Shown here: piece by piece, positions 22,909 through 30,373 of the stretch | Layout of the letters: every line of letters starts with the position of its first letter | Numbering within the stretch: position 1 is the first letter of the stretch | From: Dechloromonas sp. | GTDB taxonomy: Bacteria; Pseudomonadota; Gammaproteobacteria; Burkholderiales; Rhodocyclaceae | NCBI GenBank assembly: GCA_017302355.1 | Contig: JAFLDQ010000026.1 | Span: 1 to 30,373, forward strand | Length of the DNA: 30,373 nt | Direction of reading: 5' to 3' | The notes under the pieces: model-generated | Told to the model about the DNA's origin: nothing | Database searches by the model: none | What the model saw: the letters and a program-made list of their open reading frames with translations, nothing else | Position numbers and translations under genes: made by a program

Positions 22909-24378
22909 ATGGCAACCGAAATCGAACTGAAGCTTCAGCTGACCCCGCAGACGGCGCAGCGGCTATCCGCCCACCCGCTCCTGGCCGGCATCCAGCCGCA
23001 GGGCCAGCACTTGCTCAACACCTATTACGACACTCCGGCGCTCGACCTGAATGCACGCCGGATCGGCCTGCGCTTCCGCAAGAAGGGCCGCCAGTGGCTG
23101 CTCACCGTCAAGTCGGCGGCCACCGTCAGCGGCGGCCTGGCGCTGCGCGACGAGTGGGAAGCCCGGGCCAAACCCGGTCAGTTCGACTTCAGCCATGTCG
23201 ACGCACCGAAATTCCGGGCCATCCTCGACGAGGCGCTGCCTCGACTGCAGGCGATCTTCACCACCGACTTCCGCCGCCTGGCCTGGCAGGTGCCGTTCGG
23301 GAGGTCGCGGATCGAGCTGGTGCTGGACCGCGGCAAGATCGAGAGCGACGGACGCACGACGGCGATCTGCGAGATCGAACTCGAATTGATCAGCGGCGAC
23401 GTCGGCGACGTTTTCGCCGTCGCCCGCCAGTTGCAGGAAACGCTGGATCTGCGTCCCGCCGTCGCGAGCAAGGCCGAGCGCGGCTACGCCCTGTTCAACA
23501 ACGCGCAGGAAAAGCCGTTCCGCGCCAAGGCGGCCGTTCTCGACGCCGGAATGTCGCCGGTCGAGGCCTTCCGCGCGATCGCCCTGGGCTGTCTCGAGCA
23601 GTTCCAGCGCAACGAGAACGGCCTGGTATCCGCAAGCGAGGATCCCGAGTACGTTCATCAGGCCCGCATCGCGCTGCGCCGGCTGCGTTCGGCCATCAAG
23701 CTCTTCGCACCGGTGCTGCCCGCCGATTTCGTCGCCACCTACAACCTTGCCTGGCAGAACCTGGGCACGGCGCTCGGCGAAAGCCGCAACTGGGACGTTT
23801 TCGTCAGCGAGACGATGCCGCCGATCCTGGCCGACTTCCCGAACGACCGCAACACCCTCCGCCTGCTAACCGAGGGAAGGCGTCGCGCCAAGCGGGCGCG
23901 CACCGCCTCGGCCCACGTCGTCGGGTTGCCCGACTACTCGCGCCTGATCGTCGAGTTCACCGCCGCGGTCTATGGATTGCAGGATCAGCAGCGGCAGGAC
24001 CTGACGAAGTTCGCGCGCAAACGCCTGCGCAGCCGCGACCGCCAGGCCCGTCTGCTTGCCGAGCGCGTGGCCGAACTGACCCCCGAGGATCGCCACCGCA
24101 TGCGCATCTGCTTCAAGAAGCTGCGCTACGCGATCGAGTTCTTCACCCCGCTGCTTTCGCCCAAGCGCTTGCGGCCCAACCTCCTGGCGCTCACCCAGCT
24201 TCAGGACGAACTCGGGCTGATCAATGACCAGGTCACCGCCCGGACACTCGTCGAACAGACGCTGGAAGGGCGCACCCCCGGACCGGTTCACGGCTGGATC
24301 GCCGGCCGCCACGAGCTGCTGCTGCGCGCCCTGCCGGAAGCGCTCGATACCTGGCTGGCGCAGCGCCTGCCCTGGTGA
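22909..24378 (+). CDS. CYTH-CHAD domain protein (inorganic triphosphatase-like)
   Basis: A 489-residue cytoplasmic protein. The N-terminal CYTH domain (about 1-200) has the ExExK signature (E4, E6, K8 in ATEIELKLQ), YYDTPALDL and EIELELISGD; such domains hydrolyse triphosphate, as E. coli YgiF does. The C-terminal CHAD domain (about 217-480) is an all-helical, basic fold with VHQARIALRRLRSAIKLF (H250) and RICFKKLRYAIEFF, known in other bacteria to bind polyphosphate granules. A polyphosphate-related role is therefore likely. The ATG at 22909 is chosen because it starts the ExExK motif at the usual distance. It is monocistronic, divergent from the TolC gene and convergent with ubiC. Confidence 0.93.
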   Translation: MATEIELKLQLTPQTAQRLSAHPLLAGIQPQGQHLLNTYYDTPALDLNARRIGLRFRKKGRQWLLTVKSAATVSGGLALRDEWEARAKPGQFDFSHVDAPKFRAILDEALPRLQAIFTTDFRRLAWQVPFGRSRIELVLDRGKIESDGRTTAICEIELELISGDVGDVFAVARQLQETLDLRPAVASKAERGYALFNNAQEKPFRAKAAVLDAGMSPVEAFRAIALGCLEQFQRNENGLVSASEDPEYVHQARIALRRLRSAIKLFAPVLPADFVATYNLAWQNLGTALGESRNWDVFVSETMPPILADFPNDRNTLRLLTEGRRRAKRARTASAHVVGLPDYSRLIVEFTAAVYGLQDQQRQDLTKFARKRLRSRDRQARLLAERVAELTPEDRHRMRICFKKLRYAIEFFTPLLSPKRLRPNLLALTQLQDELGLINDQVTARTLVEQTLEGRTPGPVHGWIAGRHELLLRALPEALDTWLAQRLPW

Positions 24379-24389
24379 TCGTGCCCGCT

Positions 24390-24441
24390 GCCGCAATGCG
24401 GCCCTGACCGGCAGCACGGCGTTGCCCGGGCCGCGGCCCGG
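24390..24441. other. Two GC-rich hairpins between convergent genes
   Basis: GCCGC-AAT-GCGGC (24390-24402) and the perfect 16-bp palindrome CCGGGCCGCGGCCCGG (24426-24441) fill the 66-bp gap between the CYTH-CHAD and ubiC stop codons. Neither is followed by a U tract. They may slow transcription from both sides; no classical terminator is seen. Confidence 0.4.
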
Positions 24442-24444
24442 CCG

Positions 24445-24963
24445 CTACCCGAGGTTGGCGATCGCCGGCAGAAAGACCTCGGTCACCAGCACCTGCTGCC
24501 CGTCCAGCCGGTGCAGCGAGCGCCGCGCCCAGAGGCAGGACCCGGCCGCCCCGAGACCCGCGGCGCGCCGATAGAGCGGATGCCGGGCGTCGAGCCGCCG
24601 GTACTCGATCGCTCCGCGGCTGAACCCGGGATACGAAAAGAGCAGCGAACCCAGCGAGCGGCTGCCGAGGCCCGCCAGCCAGCGCGTCAGACGGCCGCTG
24701 GTTGCGGTCGACAGTACGCTATGGGCGAAAATCACCGGCGCCCCGTCGCATTCGAGAACGACCTCGCGCACCCGGGCCAGGCGGCGGCGCGGCATTTCGT
24801 CGGCATGCGGCAGATCCCTGCCGTATTCGAGAAGGCGCACGCGAAAGTCGCGACACGCGCGCTGGCAGCGCGCCGTCAGCGAACCCGGTTCGGTCAGCCA
24901 CGAACGCAGGACCGGGTCCGGCCAGCCGCCAGCAAGACTGGAACGCCACTTGCGGGAAGTCAT
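24445..24963 (-). CDS. ubiC: Chorismate lyase UbiC
   Basis: A 172-residue cytoplasmic enzyme that converts chorismate to 4-hydroxybenzoate and pyruvate, the first committed step of ubiquinone synthesis. Motifs in order: LRSWLTEPGSLTARC, REVVLECDGAPVIFAHSV (with the substrate-binding arginine), LGSLLFSYPGFSRGAIEYRR, and LWARRSLHRLDGQQVLVTEV with the catalytic-site glutamate (E162) in TEVFLPA. Length is close to E. coli UbiC (165). The ATG overlaps the DUF192 stop codon (TAATG). It is the last gene of a three-gene operon; no ubiA follows in the window. Confidence 0.9.
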   Translation of the reverse strand: MTSRKWRSSLAGGWPDPVLRSWLTEPGSLTARCQRACRDFRVRLLEYGRDLPHADEMPRRRLARVREVVLECDGAPVIFAHSVLSTATSGRLTRWLAGLGSRSLGSLLFSYPGFSRGAIEYRRLDARHPLYRRAAGLGAAGSCLWARRSLHRLDGQQVLVTEVFLPAIANLG

Positions 24964-25406
24964 TATTGCGGCCCAGGCGCCTTGTCGATGCCGTTCAGCC
25001 GGGCGCCGGGCTGGATGCCGCGCTGGGCGAACCAGCCCTGGTTCATCTCCAGCGCATAGCGCGCCGGCTTGCGGGCGCAATGGTTCGATTCGCTCTGCGG
25101 CTGCATGTCCTCGATGTTGATGATGACGCCGTCGGCGTCGATGAAGGCCACCGACAGCGGGATGTAGGTATTGCGCATCCACATGCAGTGCGTGTTCTCG
25201 CGGCTGAAGACGAAGAGCATGCCGCGCTGCGGCGGCATGACCCGGCGGTTCATCAGCCCGGCCTGGCGGTTCCGGTCGTTGGCGGCGACTTCGGCCTCGA
25301 TGCGATGCATGCCGGCGGTCAGCTCCATCACCGGCATCGATTCCTGCGCCGGCGCCGCCGCCGCGAGCAGCAGGCCGGCGAGTGCGCCCCATGTCTTCCT
25401 ACTCAT
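24963..25406 (-). CDS. DUF192 family exported protein
   Basis: A 147-residue protein with an N-terminal signal peptide (hydrophobic core LAGLLLAAAAPA, residues 8-19). The DUF192 domain follows: AGLMNRRVMPPQRGMLFVF, then MWMRNTYIPLSVAFID and ALEMNQGWFAQRGIQPG. The family is widespread and its biochemical role is unknown. It overlaps the pseudouridine synthase gene by 8 bp at its start and ubiC by 1 bp at its end, so all three are one transcription unit. Confidence 0.9.
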   Translation of the reverse strand: MSRKTWGALAGLLLAAAAPAQESMPVMELTAGMHRIEAEVAANDRNRQAGLMNRRVMPPQRGMLFVFSRENTHCMWMRNTYIPLSVAFIDADGVIINIEDMQPQSESNHCARKPARYALEMNQGWFAQRGIQPGARLNGIDKAPGPQ

Positions 25407-25974
25407 CGAAACTCCCTTGCAACGCCCTGTAACCGGCGTCGATCCGCCGCCACTGTCCCGGCGCCAGATCGTCCAGCGTCGCCGACCCGACCGCGGCGCG
25501 AATCAGGCGGAGCACAGGATAACCGATCGCCGCCGTCATCCGCCGGACCTGGCGGTTCTTGCCCTCCGCAATGCGGATTTCCAGCCACCCGGCCGGAATC
25601 GCCGCACGGTAGCGGATCGGCGGGTCGCGCGGCCATAGCCCGGCCGGTTCGGCGATCGACCGCACCCTGGCCGGCCGCGCGGTGAAATCGGACAACGCGA
25701 TCCCGTCACGCAGGCGGTCGAGCGCCGCCTCGTCGGGCATGCCCTCGACCTGCGCCCAGTAGGTCTTCTCCAGTTTGTGCTTCGGATCGGCGATCCGCGC
25801 CTGCAGGCGGCCGTCGCCGGTGAGGATCAGCAGGCCCTCGCTGTCGGCATCGAGCCGGCCGGCGACATAGACGCCCTTGACCGGAATGAACTCGCCCAGC
25901 CCCCGCCACCTGCCTTGCGGCGTGAACTGGCTGAGGACGCCGTAGGGCTTGTTGAAGAGGACGATTGTGGACAC
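25399..25974 (-). CDS. RsuA/RluE-family rRNA pseudouridine synthase
   Basis: A 191-residue cytoplasmic RNA-modifying enzyme. It begins STIVLFNKPYGVLSQFTP, as RluE does, and lacks the N-terminal S4 domain seen in RsuA and RluB. The catalytic aspartate is D42 in AGRLDADSEGLLILT; other conserved blocks are LEKTYWAQVEG and EGKNRQVRRMTAAIGYPVLRLIR. An RluE-like role (one uridine of 23S rRNA domain V) is likely but the exact site is not certain. The start is taken as GTG at 25974, where family similarity begins; there is no clear ribosome binding site. The 154 bp upstream (25975-26128) holds no gene. Confidence 0.9.
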   Translation of the reverse strand: MSTIVLFNKPYGVLSQFTPQGRWRGLGEFIPVKGVYVAGRLDADSEGLLILTGDGRLQARIADPKHKLEKTYWAQVEGMPDEAALDRLRDGIALSDFTARPARVRSIAEPAGLWPRDPPIRYRAAIPAGWLEIRIAEGKNRQVRRMTAAIGYPVLRLIRAAVGSATLDDLAPGQWRRIDAGYRALQGSFDE

Positions 25975-26128
25975 GCGTCGGGCCCGGCGAGGACAAATCG
26001 CGATTTTCGCCCATTTTTGGCCGTCGACCGTAGCAGTCGGCCGAACGCACCGTCCCGATGGCCTGATTCGGCGCGCCCGAGGAGAACGGAATCCAGGTTC
26101 GCCTCCCTCCCGGTACGTCTTCACGGCC

Positions 26129-27535
26129 TCAGCCCAGCGCGCGGAAGAGCGCGCGGTAGAGGTCGCGCATGCGCTGGCGCTCGGGCGCGGTCGGCGCCTT
26201 CTCCCCGTAGCGGCAGCGTTCGAACAGCCCGGTGAGTTCGGCGGCCGGCGGGTGCAAATCCTCACGGAACTCGGTGGCCTCGCGCAGGAACTCGCGGGTG
26301 TTGGCGTTGGCGCGGCGCGGTGTCTCGCGCAGGGCGAACAGGCGTTCCATCGCGCGGTAAAACTGGCCGGCCCCGGATGCACCCGGCGCGCCGGCGTCGA
26401 AGGCGACCAGCCGCAGGTAGTCGAACCGGGTGCGCACCCAGGTGACTGCGCGGACCTCGCGCAGCAACCAGTAGTAGAGCGCGGCGAGCAAGGCGAGCGC
26501 AAGGAGGGCGAGCAGGACGTCGGCGATCGCGGCCCGGTGCTCGCGCAACCATTCGGCCAGCTTCTGCAGCAGTTCCCTGATTTCAGCCAGGAGCGGCGAG
26601 CAGGTCTTGCCGACCCATTCCTCGGCGTCGGCCAATTGCCCGATCAGGCCGGACTGCCAGCCCGGCATCCCCGGGCGCCGCGCCGCCTCGCGCATCTTCC
26701 GTGCGTCCGGCCAGCTCCACTGCGGCATCAGTTCCAGCCCGGCATCGGCTTCCTCGGGCCGACCGCCGCCAGAACCCTCGCCGCTTCCGCCGGCACCGCC
26801 TTGCCCGCCTTCGCCCTGGCCGGTATCGCCGCCGGACCGGCGGCCGGCCCGCCCGGACTCGCCGGGGTCGTCCGTGAAACCGATGTTGGTCGGCTGTCCC
26901 CGGATCCAGGACAGGTGGGGCCAGCCCGGTTGCGGCGTGAGCATGTAGAGGAAGCCGGCGAGGGCGAGAATGAGCGCGGTCGCGGCCGCGATGGCGAGGC
27001 CCTGCCCGGCCGGATCGGGCGTGCCCAGGCTGGCTTCGCGGAGGTCGCGGGCACGCCGGCTGATCTGCTCGGAAACCAGCGTGAAGACGACGGCGACGAT
27101 GTAGGGGACGAGGTAGAAGAGCATCGTCCAGTCGGCGCGGAAATGCGCGGCAGCGAACATGACCATGACCGCCGAGACGAGGAGTCCGAAATGCAGCTGG
27201 CGGCGCGTGGTGGTCACGCAGTTCATCGATGCCTGCAGGATACCGAGGACGTAGACCCCGGCGCGCGGGAAACCCCAGGTCGGGATGAAAACCAGGATCG
27301 TCAGCGCGGCGCCGATCAGCAGGACCATCGTCTGCTGGCCGGCGCCGCGCTCATCGGCCTGCCCGTGTTGTCGCCAGCCGACGAGCAGCGTCCACCCGAA
27401 GACCGCCGCCCAGAACACGATCTCGACGCCGAAGATGCCGTACCCGATGTCGAGGAAGGCGTTGCAGGCGAGCGCCAGCAGCAGCGAGGCGAAGAGCCCG
27501 GCGTAGGCGGGGAAGCAGGTGAGCGGCGCGCTCAT
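26129..27535 (-). CDS. TgpA-like membrane protein with DUF4129 but without transglutaminase core
   Basis: A 468-residue membrane protein. Residues 10-155 and 180-200 hold about six helices matching the N-terminal membrane part of TgpA-type proteins, including FLYMLTPQPGWPHLSW just after the last helix. Where the periplasmic transglutaminase core would lie there is only a Gly/Ser-rich linker (226-262) and a short helical stretch. Another helix (336-358) and a cytoplasmic DUF4129 domain (about 390-468; FYRAMERLFALRETP, NTREFLREATEF) follow. The ATG at 27535 overlaps the DUF58 stop codon (ATGA). The much longer frame reaching to 28858 is the antisense-free shadow of DUF58 and is not coding. It ends the MoxR operon. 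Confidence 0.88.
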   Translation of the reverse strand: MSAPLTCFPAYAGLFASLLLALACNAFLDIGYGIFGVEIVFWAAVFGWTLLVGWRQHGQADERGAGQQTMVLLIGAALTILVFIPTWGFPRAGVYVLGILQASMNCVTTTRRQLHFGLLVSAVMVMFAAAHFRADWTMLFYLVPYIVAVVFTLVSEQISRRARDLREASLGTPDPAGQGLAIAAATALILALAGFLYMLTPQPGWPHLSWIRGQPTNIGFTDDPGESGRAGRRSGGDTGQGEGGQGGAGGSGEGSGGGRPEEADAGLELMPQWSWPDARKMREAARRPGMPGWQSGLIGQLADAEEWVGKTCSPLLAEIRELLQKLAEWLREHRAAIADVLLALLALALLAALYYWLLREVRAVTWVRTRFDYLRLVAFDAGAPGASGAGQFYRAMERLFALRETPRRANANTREFLREATEFREDLHPPAAELTGLFERCRYGEKAPTAPERQRMRDLYRALFRALG

Positions 27536-28824
27536 GCGTTGAACAGGCGAACGAGGTCGGCGCGATGGCGCACGTTCAGGCAGTGGGCGCCGAGTTCGAG
27601 CAGAGTGGCCGTCGTCTCGGCCGGGTCGGCCGGTACGGCGAGCGGAACGGCATAGTCGGGCGCGAAGCCGGGCGTGTCGAAGACGATGGCGAAGAGGTGG
27701 AGCTGCCGCGCGCGCAGCATGGTCAGGGCGCGCAGCGTCTCGTACCAATCCGCGGCGCTGCCGGAGAGGAAGACCACCACCGTCTCGCCGCGCACGCACT
27801 GCGGGCCGAGGTCGTCGAGCAGGCGGGCATAGGGGGTGACGCCGTCGGCGTCGATGACGGCCAGTTCGTCGAGGATGCCCTGGAAGTGGCGGTCGCCGGA
27901 GCCGGGCAGGCCGTTCAGGGAACGCTGGCCGTTGCCGGCGAGGCGCGTGCGGATGCTCTGGCCACAAGCGAGGCGGGCGATCGAGGCGGCGATGCGGATG
28001 GCGACCTCGAAGGTGGCGTCGCGTCCGCGCCCGACGTTGGCGGACGCCGAATGGTCGAGGGCGAGGGTCAGGCAGGCCGAGGCGAGCGGCTCGAACTCGC
28101 GCACCATCAACTCGTTGAGGCGGGCAGTGGTCGGCCAGTGCACGTGGCGCGGGTTGTCGCCGCGCCGGTATTCGCGCAGTCCGGCGAACTCGGCGGCGCC
28201 GGCGCCTTCGGGCAGCAGGTAGCCGCCGCGGTGGATCTGGCTGGGCGCGCCGCGCAACGGCAGCGCGAGGATGTTGAATACCTCGGGGTAGATGGTCAGC
28301 GTGTGGAGGCTGTCGCCGGCCGTGCGCCGGGCTTCGGCGAGGCCCAGCGGGAAGCTGGAGGCGAGCCCGACCGGACCGAGGCGGTAGAAACCGCGTTTCT
28401 CGCACGGGATGCGGGCGGTGAATTGCTGACGCCTCCGCCCGGGCAGGTAGGCGAGCAGGCCGAGCACCTGGTCGGCGCCGCGTCCGCCGGGGTCGGCGAG
28501 CCCGACGAAGGGCAGCCGGTCGACCAGTTCGACCATGAAGCGCGGGAGCCAGCCCCAGTTGTCGACTTCGATGCGGAACTCGATGACCTGCCCTTCCTCG
28601 GCGCGGGTCGGGCCGTTGCGGCTGACCGCGAGGCCGCGCACCAGCCAGCGCGGCCACAGGAAGCCGGTGGCCAGCGTCGCGACGAGCAGGGCGGGAACGA
28701 GCCAGACGAAGGGCTGGGCGCGGTTGATCGCCGCCAGGTAGGCGACCGCGGTCAACGCGGCGAGGACGGCGATTTTCCGGTGCCGCCGCAGCCAGTCGGT
28801 TTGTTCTTCGGGCGCCACGTTCAC
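27532..28824 (-). CDS. DUF58 domain protein (MoxR-associated)
   Basis: A 430-residue membrane-anchored protein. Two N-terminal helices (about 18-56) are followed by a beta-rich region (NWGWLPRFMVELVDRLPF) and the DUF58 core with LREYRRGDNPRHVHWPTTAR and LNELMVREFE, leading into a von Willebrand A-like fold (LTLALDHSAS). Such proteins act as partners of MoxR AAA ATPases, probably in assembling or activating envelope or metal-containing complexes. The start is GTG (28824), overlapping the MoxR stop codon as GTGA, so the two are translationally coupled. ATGA coupling to the DUF4129 gene follows. Confidence 0.93.
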   Translation of the reverse strand: MNVAPEEQTDWLRRHRKIAVLAALTAVAYLAAINRAQPFVWLVPALLVATLATGFLWPRWLVRGLAVSRNGPTRAEEGQVIEFRIEVDNWGWLPRFMVELVDRLPFVGLADPGGRGADQVLGLLAYLPGRRRQQFTARIPCEKRGFYRLGPVGLASSFPLGLAEARRTAGDSLHTLTIYPEVFNILALPLRGAPSQIHRGGYLLPEGAGAAEFAGLREYRRGDNPRHVHWPTTARLNELMVREFEPLASACLTLALDHSASANVGRGRDATFEVAIRIAASIARLACGQSIRTRLAGNGQRSLNGLPGSGDRHFQGILDELAVIDADGVTPYARLLDDLGPQCVRGETVVVFLSGSAADWYETLRALTMLRARQLHLFAIVFDTPGFAPDYAVPLAVPADPAETTATLLELGAHCLNVRHRADLVRLFNA

Positions 28825-29840
28825 ACCGGTGGCGGCAAACGGTCGAGGATCTCGGCAAGGATGTCGCGCGCCGTGCGGCCGTTGGCGGCGGCGTGCGGGC
28901 GGACGATCAGGCGGTGTTCGAGGACGGCGCCGGCCATCGCCTTGACGATGTCGGGGGTGACGAATTCACGCCCGCGCAGCAGGGCCATGCCCTGCGATCC
29001 GCGCGCCAGCGCCAGTGTGCCGCGCGGGCTGACGCCGAGGCGCAGGTCCCGATGGGTGCGGGTCGCGGCGCTGATGCGCGCCATGTATTGCGCGACGTCG
29101 GCGGCGACATGCACGGCCTTGACCGCATCGCGGGCGGCGAGGATTTCGGCCTCGCCGATCACCGGCTGCAGCGTGTCGATCGGGTGCGCCAGCGCCTGCG
29201 CGGCGAGGATGCGCACTTCCTCGTCGAGGTCGGGATAGCCGACCGGCAGCCGGACGAAAAAGCGGTCGAGCTGCGCCTCCGGCAGCGGATGCGTGCCGGC
29301 CATGTCGATCGGGTTCTGCGTCGCCAGCACCATGAAGACGGCGGGCAACTCGTAGCCGATGCCGTCGACACTGACGCGGAACTCCTCCATGCACTCGAGC
29401 AGCGCCGACTGGGCGCGCGGGGTCGCGCGATTGATCTCGTCGGCGAGCAGGATGTGGGTAAATACCGGGCCCGGACGGAACTCGAAGTCGCCGGTTTTCT
29501 GGTTGTAGATGGGCACGCCGGTGATGTCGGACGGGAGCAGGTCGGGTGTGCATTGCAGCCGCTTCATGCCGATGTCGAGCGAGCGCGCGAGGGCGCGGGC
29601 GAGCATGGTCTTGCCGGTACCCGGCACATCCTCGAGCAGCACGTGGCCGCGGCAAAGCAGCGCGACGACGGCCAGTTCGATCACCGGCCGCTTGCCGATG
29701 ATGACCTTCTCGATGTTCGCAATCAGCGATTCGATCGCCTGCATGATCGATTCCGGATCAATTTTCCCGGCGTCATTATAGTCGACCGCAGCCGCTGCCG
29801 GCGGCGGCCCGGCGCGCGGCGCGTTCGGATTTTCGTCCAT
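28821..29840 (-). CDS. MoxR family AAA+ ATPase
   Basis: A 339-residue cytoplasmic chaperone-like ATPase. The Walker A motif is at 73-78 (PGTGKT), Walker B at 131-135 (LLADE, followed by INRATPRAQSALLE), and the sensor motif ATQNP at 173-177; an arginine-finger context PEAQLDRFF also appears. The first 30 residues are Ala/Pro-rich and disordered. It is the first gene of the MoxR-DUF58-DUF4129 set and begins 33 bp after the SpmB-type gene, so that gene may share the transcript. The ATG at 29840 has only a weak GGA upstream. The client protein is not known. Confidence 0.95.
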   Translation of the reverse strand: MDENPNAPRAGPPPAAAAVDYNDAGKIDPESIMQAIESLIANIEKVIIGKRPVIELAVVALLCRGHVLLEDVPGTGKTMLARALARSLDIGMKRLQCTPDLLPSDITGVPIYNQKTGDFEFRPGPVFTHILLADEINRATPRAQSALLECMEEFRVSVDGIGYELPAVFMVLATQNPIDMAGTHPLPEAQLDRFFVRLPVGYPDLDEEVRILAAQALAHPIDTLQPVIGEAEILAARDAVKAVHVAADVAQYMARISAATRTHRDLRLGVSPRGTLALARGSQGMALLRGREFVTPDIVKAMAGAVLEHRLIVRPHAAANGRTARDILAEILDRLPPPV

Positions 29841-29873
29841 TTCCGGCGGTCGACCGCAGCAGGCAGCCGTCTC

Positions 29874-30373
29874 TCAGTGATAGAAGGCGTAGCCAATCAG
29901 GATCGCCCCGACCAGCCCGACGACGTCGGCGATCAGGCCGCCGGCCACGGCGTAGCGCGTCTTGGTGATATTGACGCTGCCGAAATAGACGGCCAGCACG
30001 TAGAAGGTCGTCTCGGTCGAGCCCTGGATGATCGCCGCCAGCTTGCCCGGGAAGGAGTCGACGCCGTAGGTGGTCATCACGTCCACCATCAGGCCGCGCG
30101 CGCCGCTGCCGGAGAGCGTCTTCATCAGGCCGACCGGCAGCGCCGGCACGAAGTCGTCGTTCATCCCGAGCGCCAGCACGAGACCCCGGATGGCGCCGAT
30201 GACGTAATCCATGCAGCCGGTGGTGCGAAACACCGAGATGGCGACGAGCATGGCGATCAGGTAGGGAATGATCTGCACGGCGACGCCGAAGCCCTCCTTG
30301 GCGCCATCGACGAAGCTCTCGTAGACGTCGATACCGCGCCATGCGGCGACGGCGACGAACAAAACGATGATGG
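29874..30373 (-). CDS. SpmB-type (nucleoside recognition / gate domain) membrane protein, partial
   Basis: The C-terminal 165 or so residues of a polytopic membrane protein; the frame runs off the right edge of the window without a start. It resembles spore maturation protein B, found also in non-sporulating proteobacteria, often fused to SpmA. Marks are VYESFVDGAKEGFGVAVQII, PYLIAMLVAISVFRTTG, GLMKTLSGSGARG and STETTFYVLAVYFGSV. The gate domain is shared with nucleoside and ion transporters, but no substrate is established. It lies directly upstream of moxR on the same strand. Whether an SpmA half is fused cannot be seen. Confidence 0.88.
   Translation of the reverse strand, partial: IIVLFVAVAAWRGIDVYESFVDGAKEGFGVAVQIIPYLIAMLVAISVFRTTGCMDYVIGAIRGLVLALGMNDDFVPALPVGLMKTLSGSGARGLMVDVMTTYGVDSFPGKLAAIIQGSTETTFYVLAVYFGSVNITKTRYAVAGGLIADVVGLVGAILIGYAFYH

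Noticed and set aside
27536..28858. Upstream extension of the DUF4129 frame to 28858 (909 codons in total)
   Set aside because: This part overlaps DUF58 in another frame and reads as Arg/Pro-rich noise; the ATGA overlap at 27535 marks the real start.
25949..29238. Long plus-strand open frames (568 and 557 codons) opposite the MoxR operon
   Set aside because: Both are Glu/Gly/Arg-rich shadows of conserved minus-strand genes.

Overview
The window is about 30.4 kb of GC-rich DNA from a betaproteobacterium. A Rhodocyclales-like host (Dechloromonas, Azonexus or Accumulibacter type) is my best guess from the gene set: a complete cbb3 oxidase locus, YeeE/YedE, a CYTH-CHAD protein and a MoxR/DUF58/DUF4129 cluster. 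This placement is inference; no rRNA gene is present. Most of the window is ordinary chromosome. The first 3.8 kb is accessory DNA.

Positions 1-3808 look like one end of an integrated mobile element that abuts the 3' end of a tRNA-Thr(UGU) gene (3809-3882, minus). It holds the right end of an insertion sequence (1-255). It also holds a long minus-strand chimeric gene, cut by that IS, whose N-terminus resembles a type III-like DNA methyltransferase and whose remainder resembles a phage polyvalent protein. A divergent XRE-family regulator and an AT-rich non-coding end with an 11-bp-period direct repeat follow.

Positions 3.9-14.7 kb hold a NUDIX hydrolase (plus), then a long minus-strand block for microaerobic respiration. 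In transcription order this is an HSD10-like dehydrogenase, ccoI, ccoS, ccoNOQP, ccoG, a FixH-type ccoH, a 46-residue DUF3149 protein and a TonB-like protein. Three FNR-type boxes (TTGAC-N4-ATCAA or one mismatch) lie upstream of ccoN, upstream of ccoG and, unexpectedly, over the ccoS stop codon. The last one faces a short non-coding unit ending in a strong intrinsic terminator, which makes it a candidate FNR-controlled small RNA of about 70 nt.

Positions 14.9-19.8 kb hold a NarL/FixJ-type response regulator, a YeeE/YedE sulfur transporter, a thioredoxin-like protein, tRNA-Thr(CGU), murJ and a YbhB/PEBP protein. Positions 19.8-22.7 kb hold a TolC-family outer-membrane protein with an extra C-terminal NTF2-like domain, translationally coupled to an orphan amino-acid-type periplasmic binding protein. 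A CYTH-CHAD protein is followed by a minus-strand operon of a pseudouridine synthase, a DUF192 protein and ubiC. The window ends with a minus-strand operon of a SpmB-type membrane protein (partial), MoxR ATPase, DUF58 protein and a TgpA-like DUF4129 protein that lacks the transglutaminase core.

The most interesting items are the methyltransferase/polyvalent-protein chimera, the putative FNR-driven sRNA between ccoS and ccoN, the TolC-NTF2/binding-protein pair and the TgpA-like protein without its enzyme domain. No CRISPR array, rRNA or complete transposon is visible.
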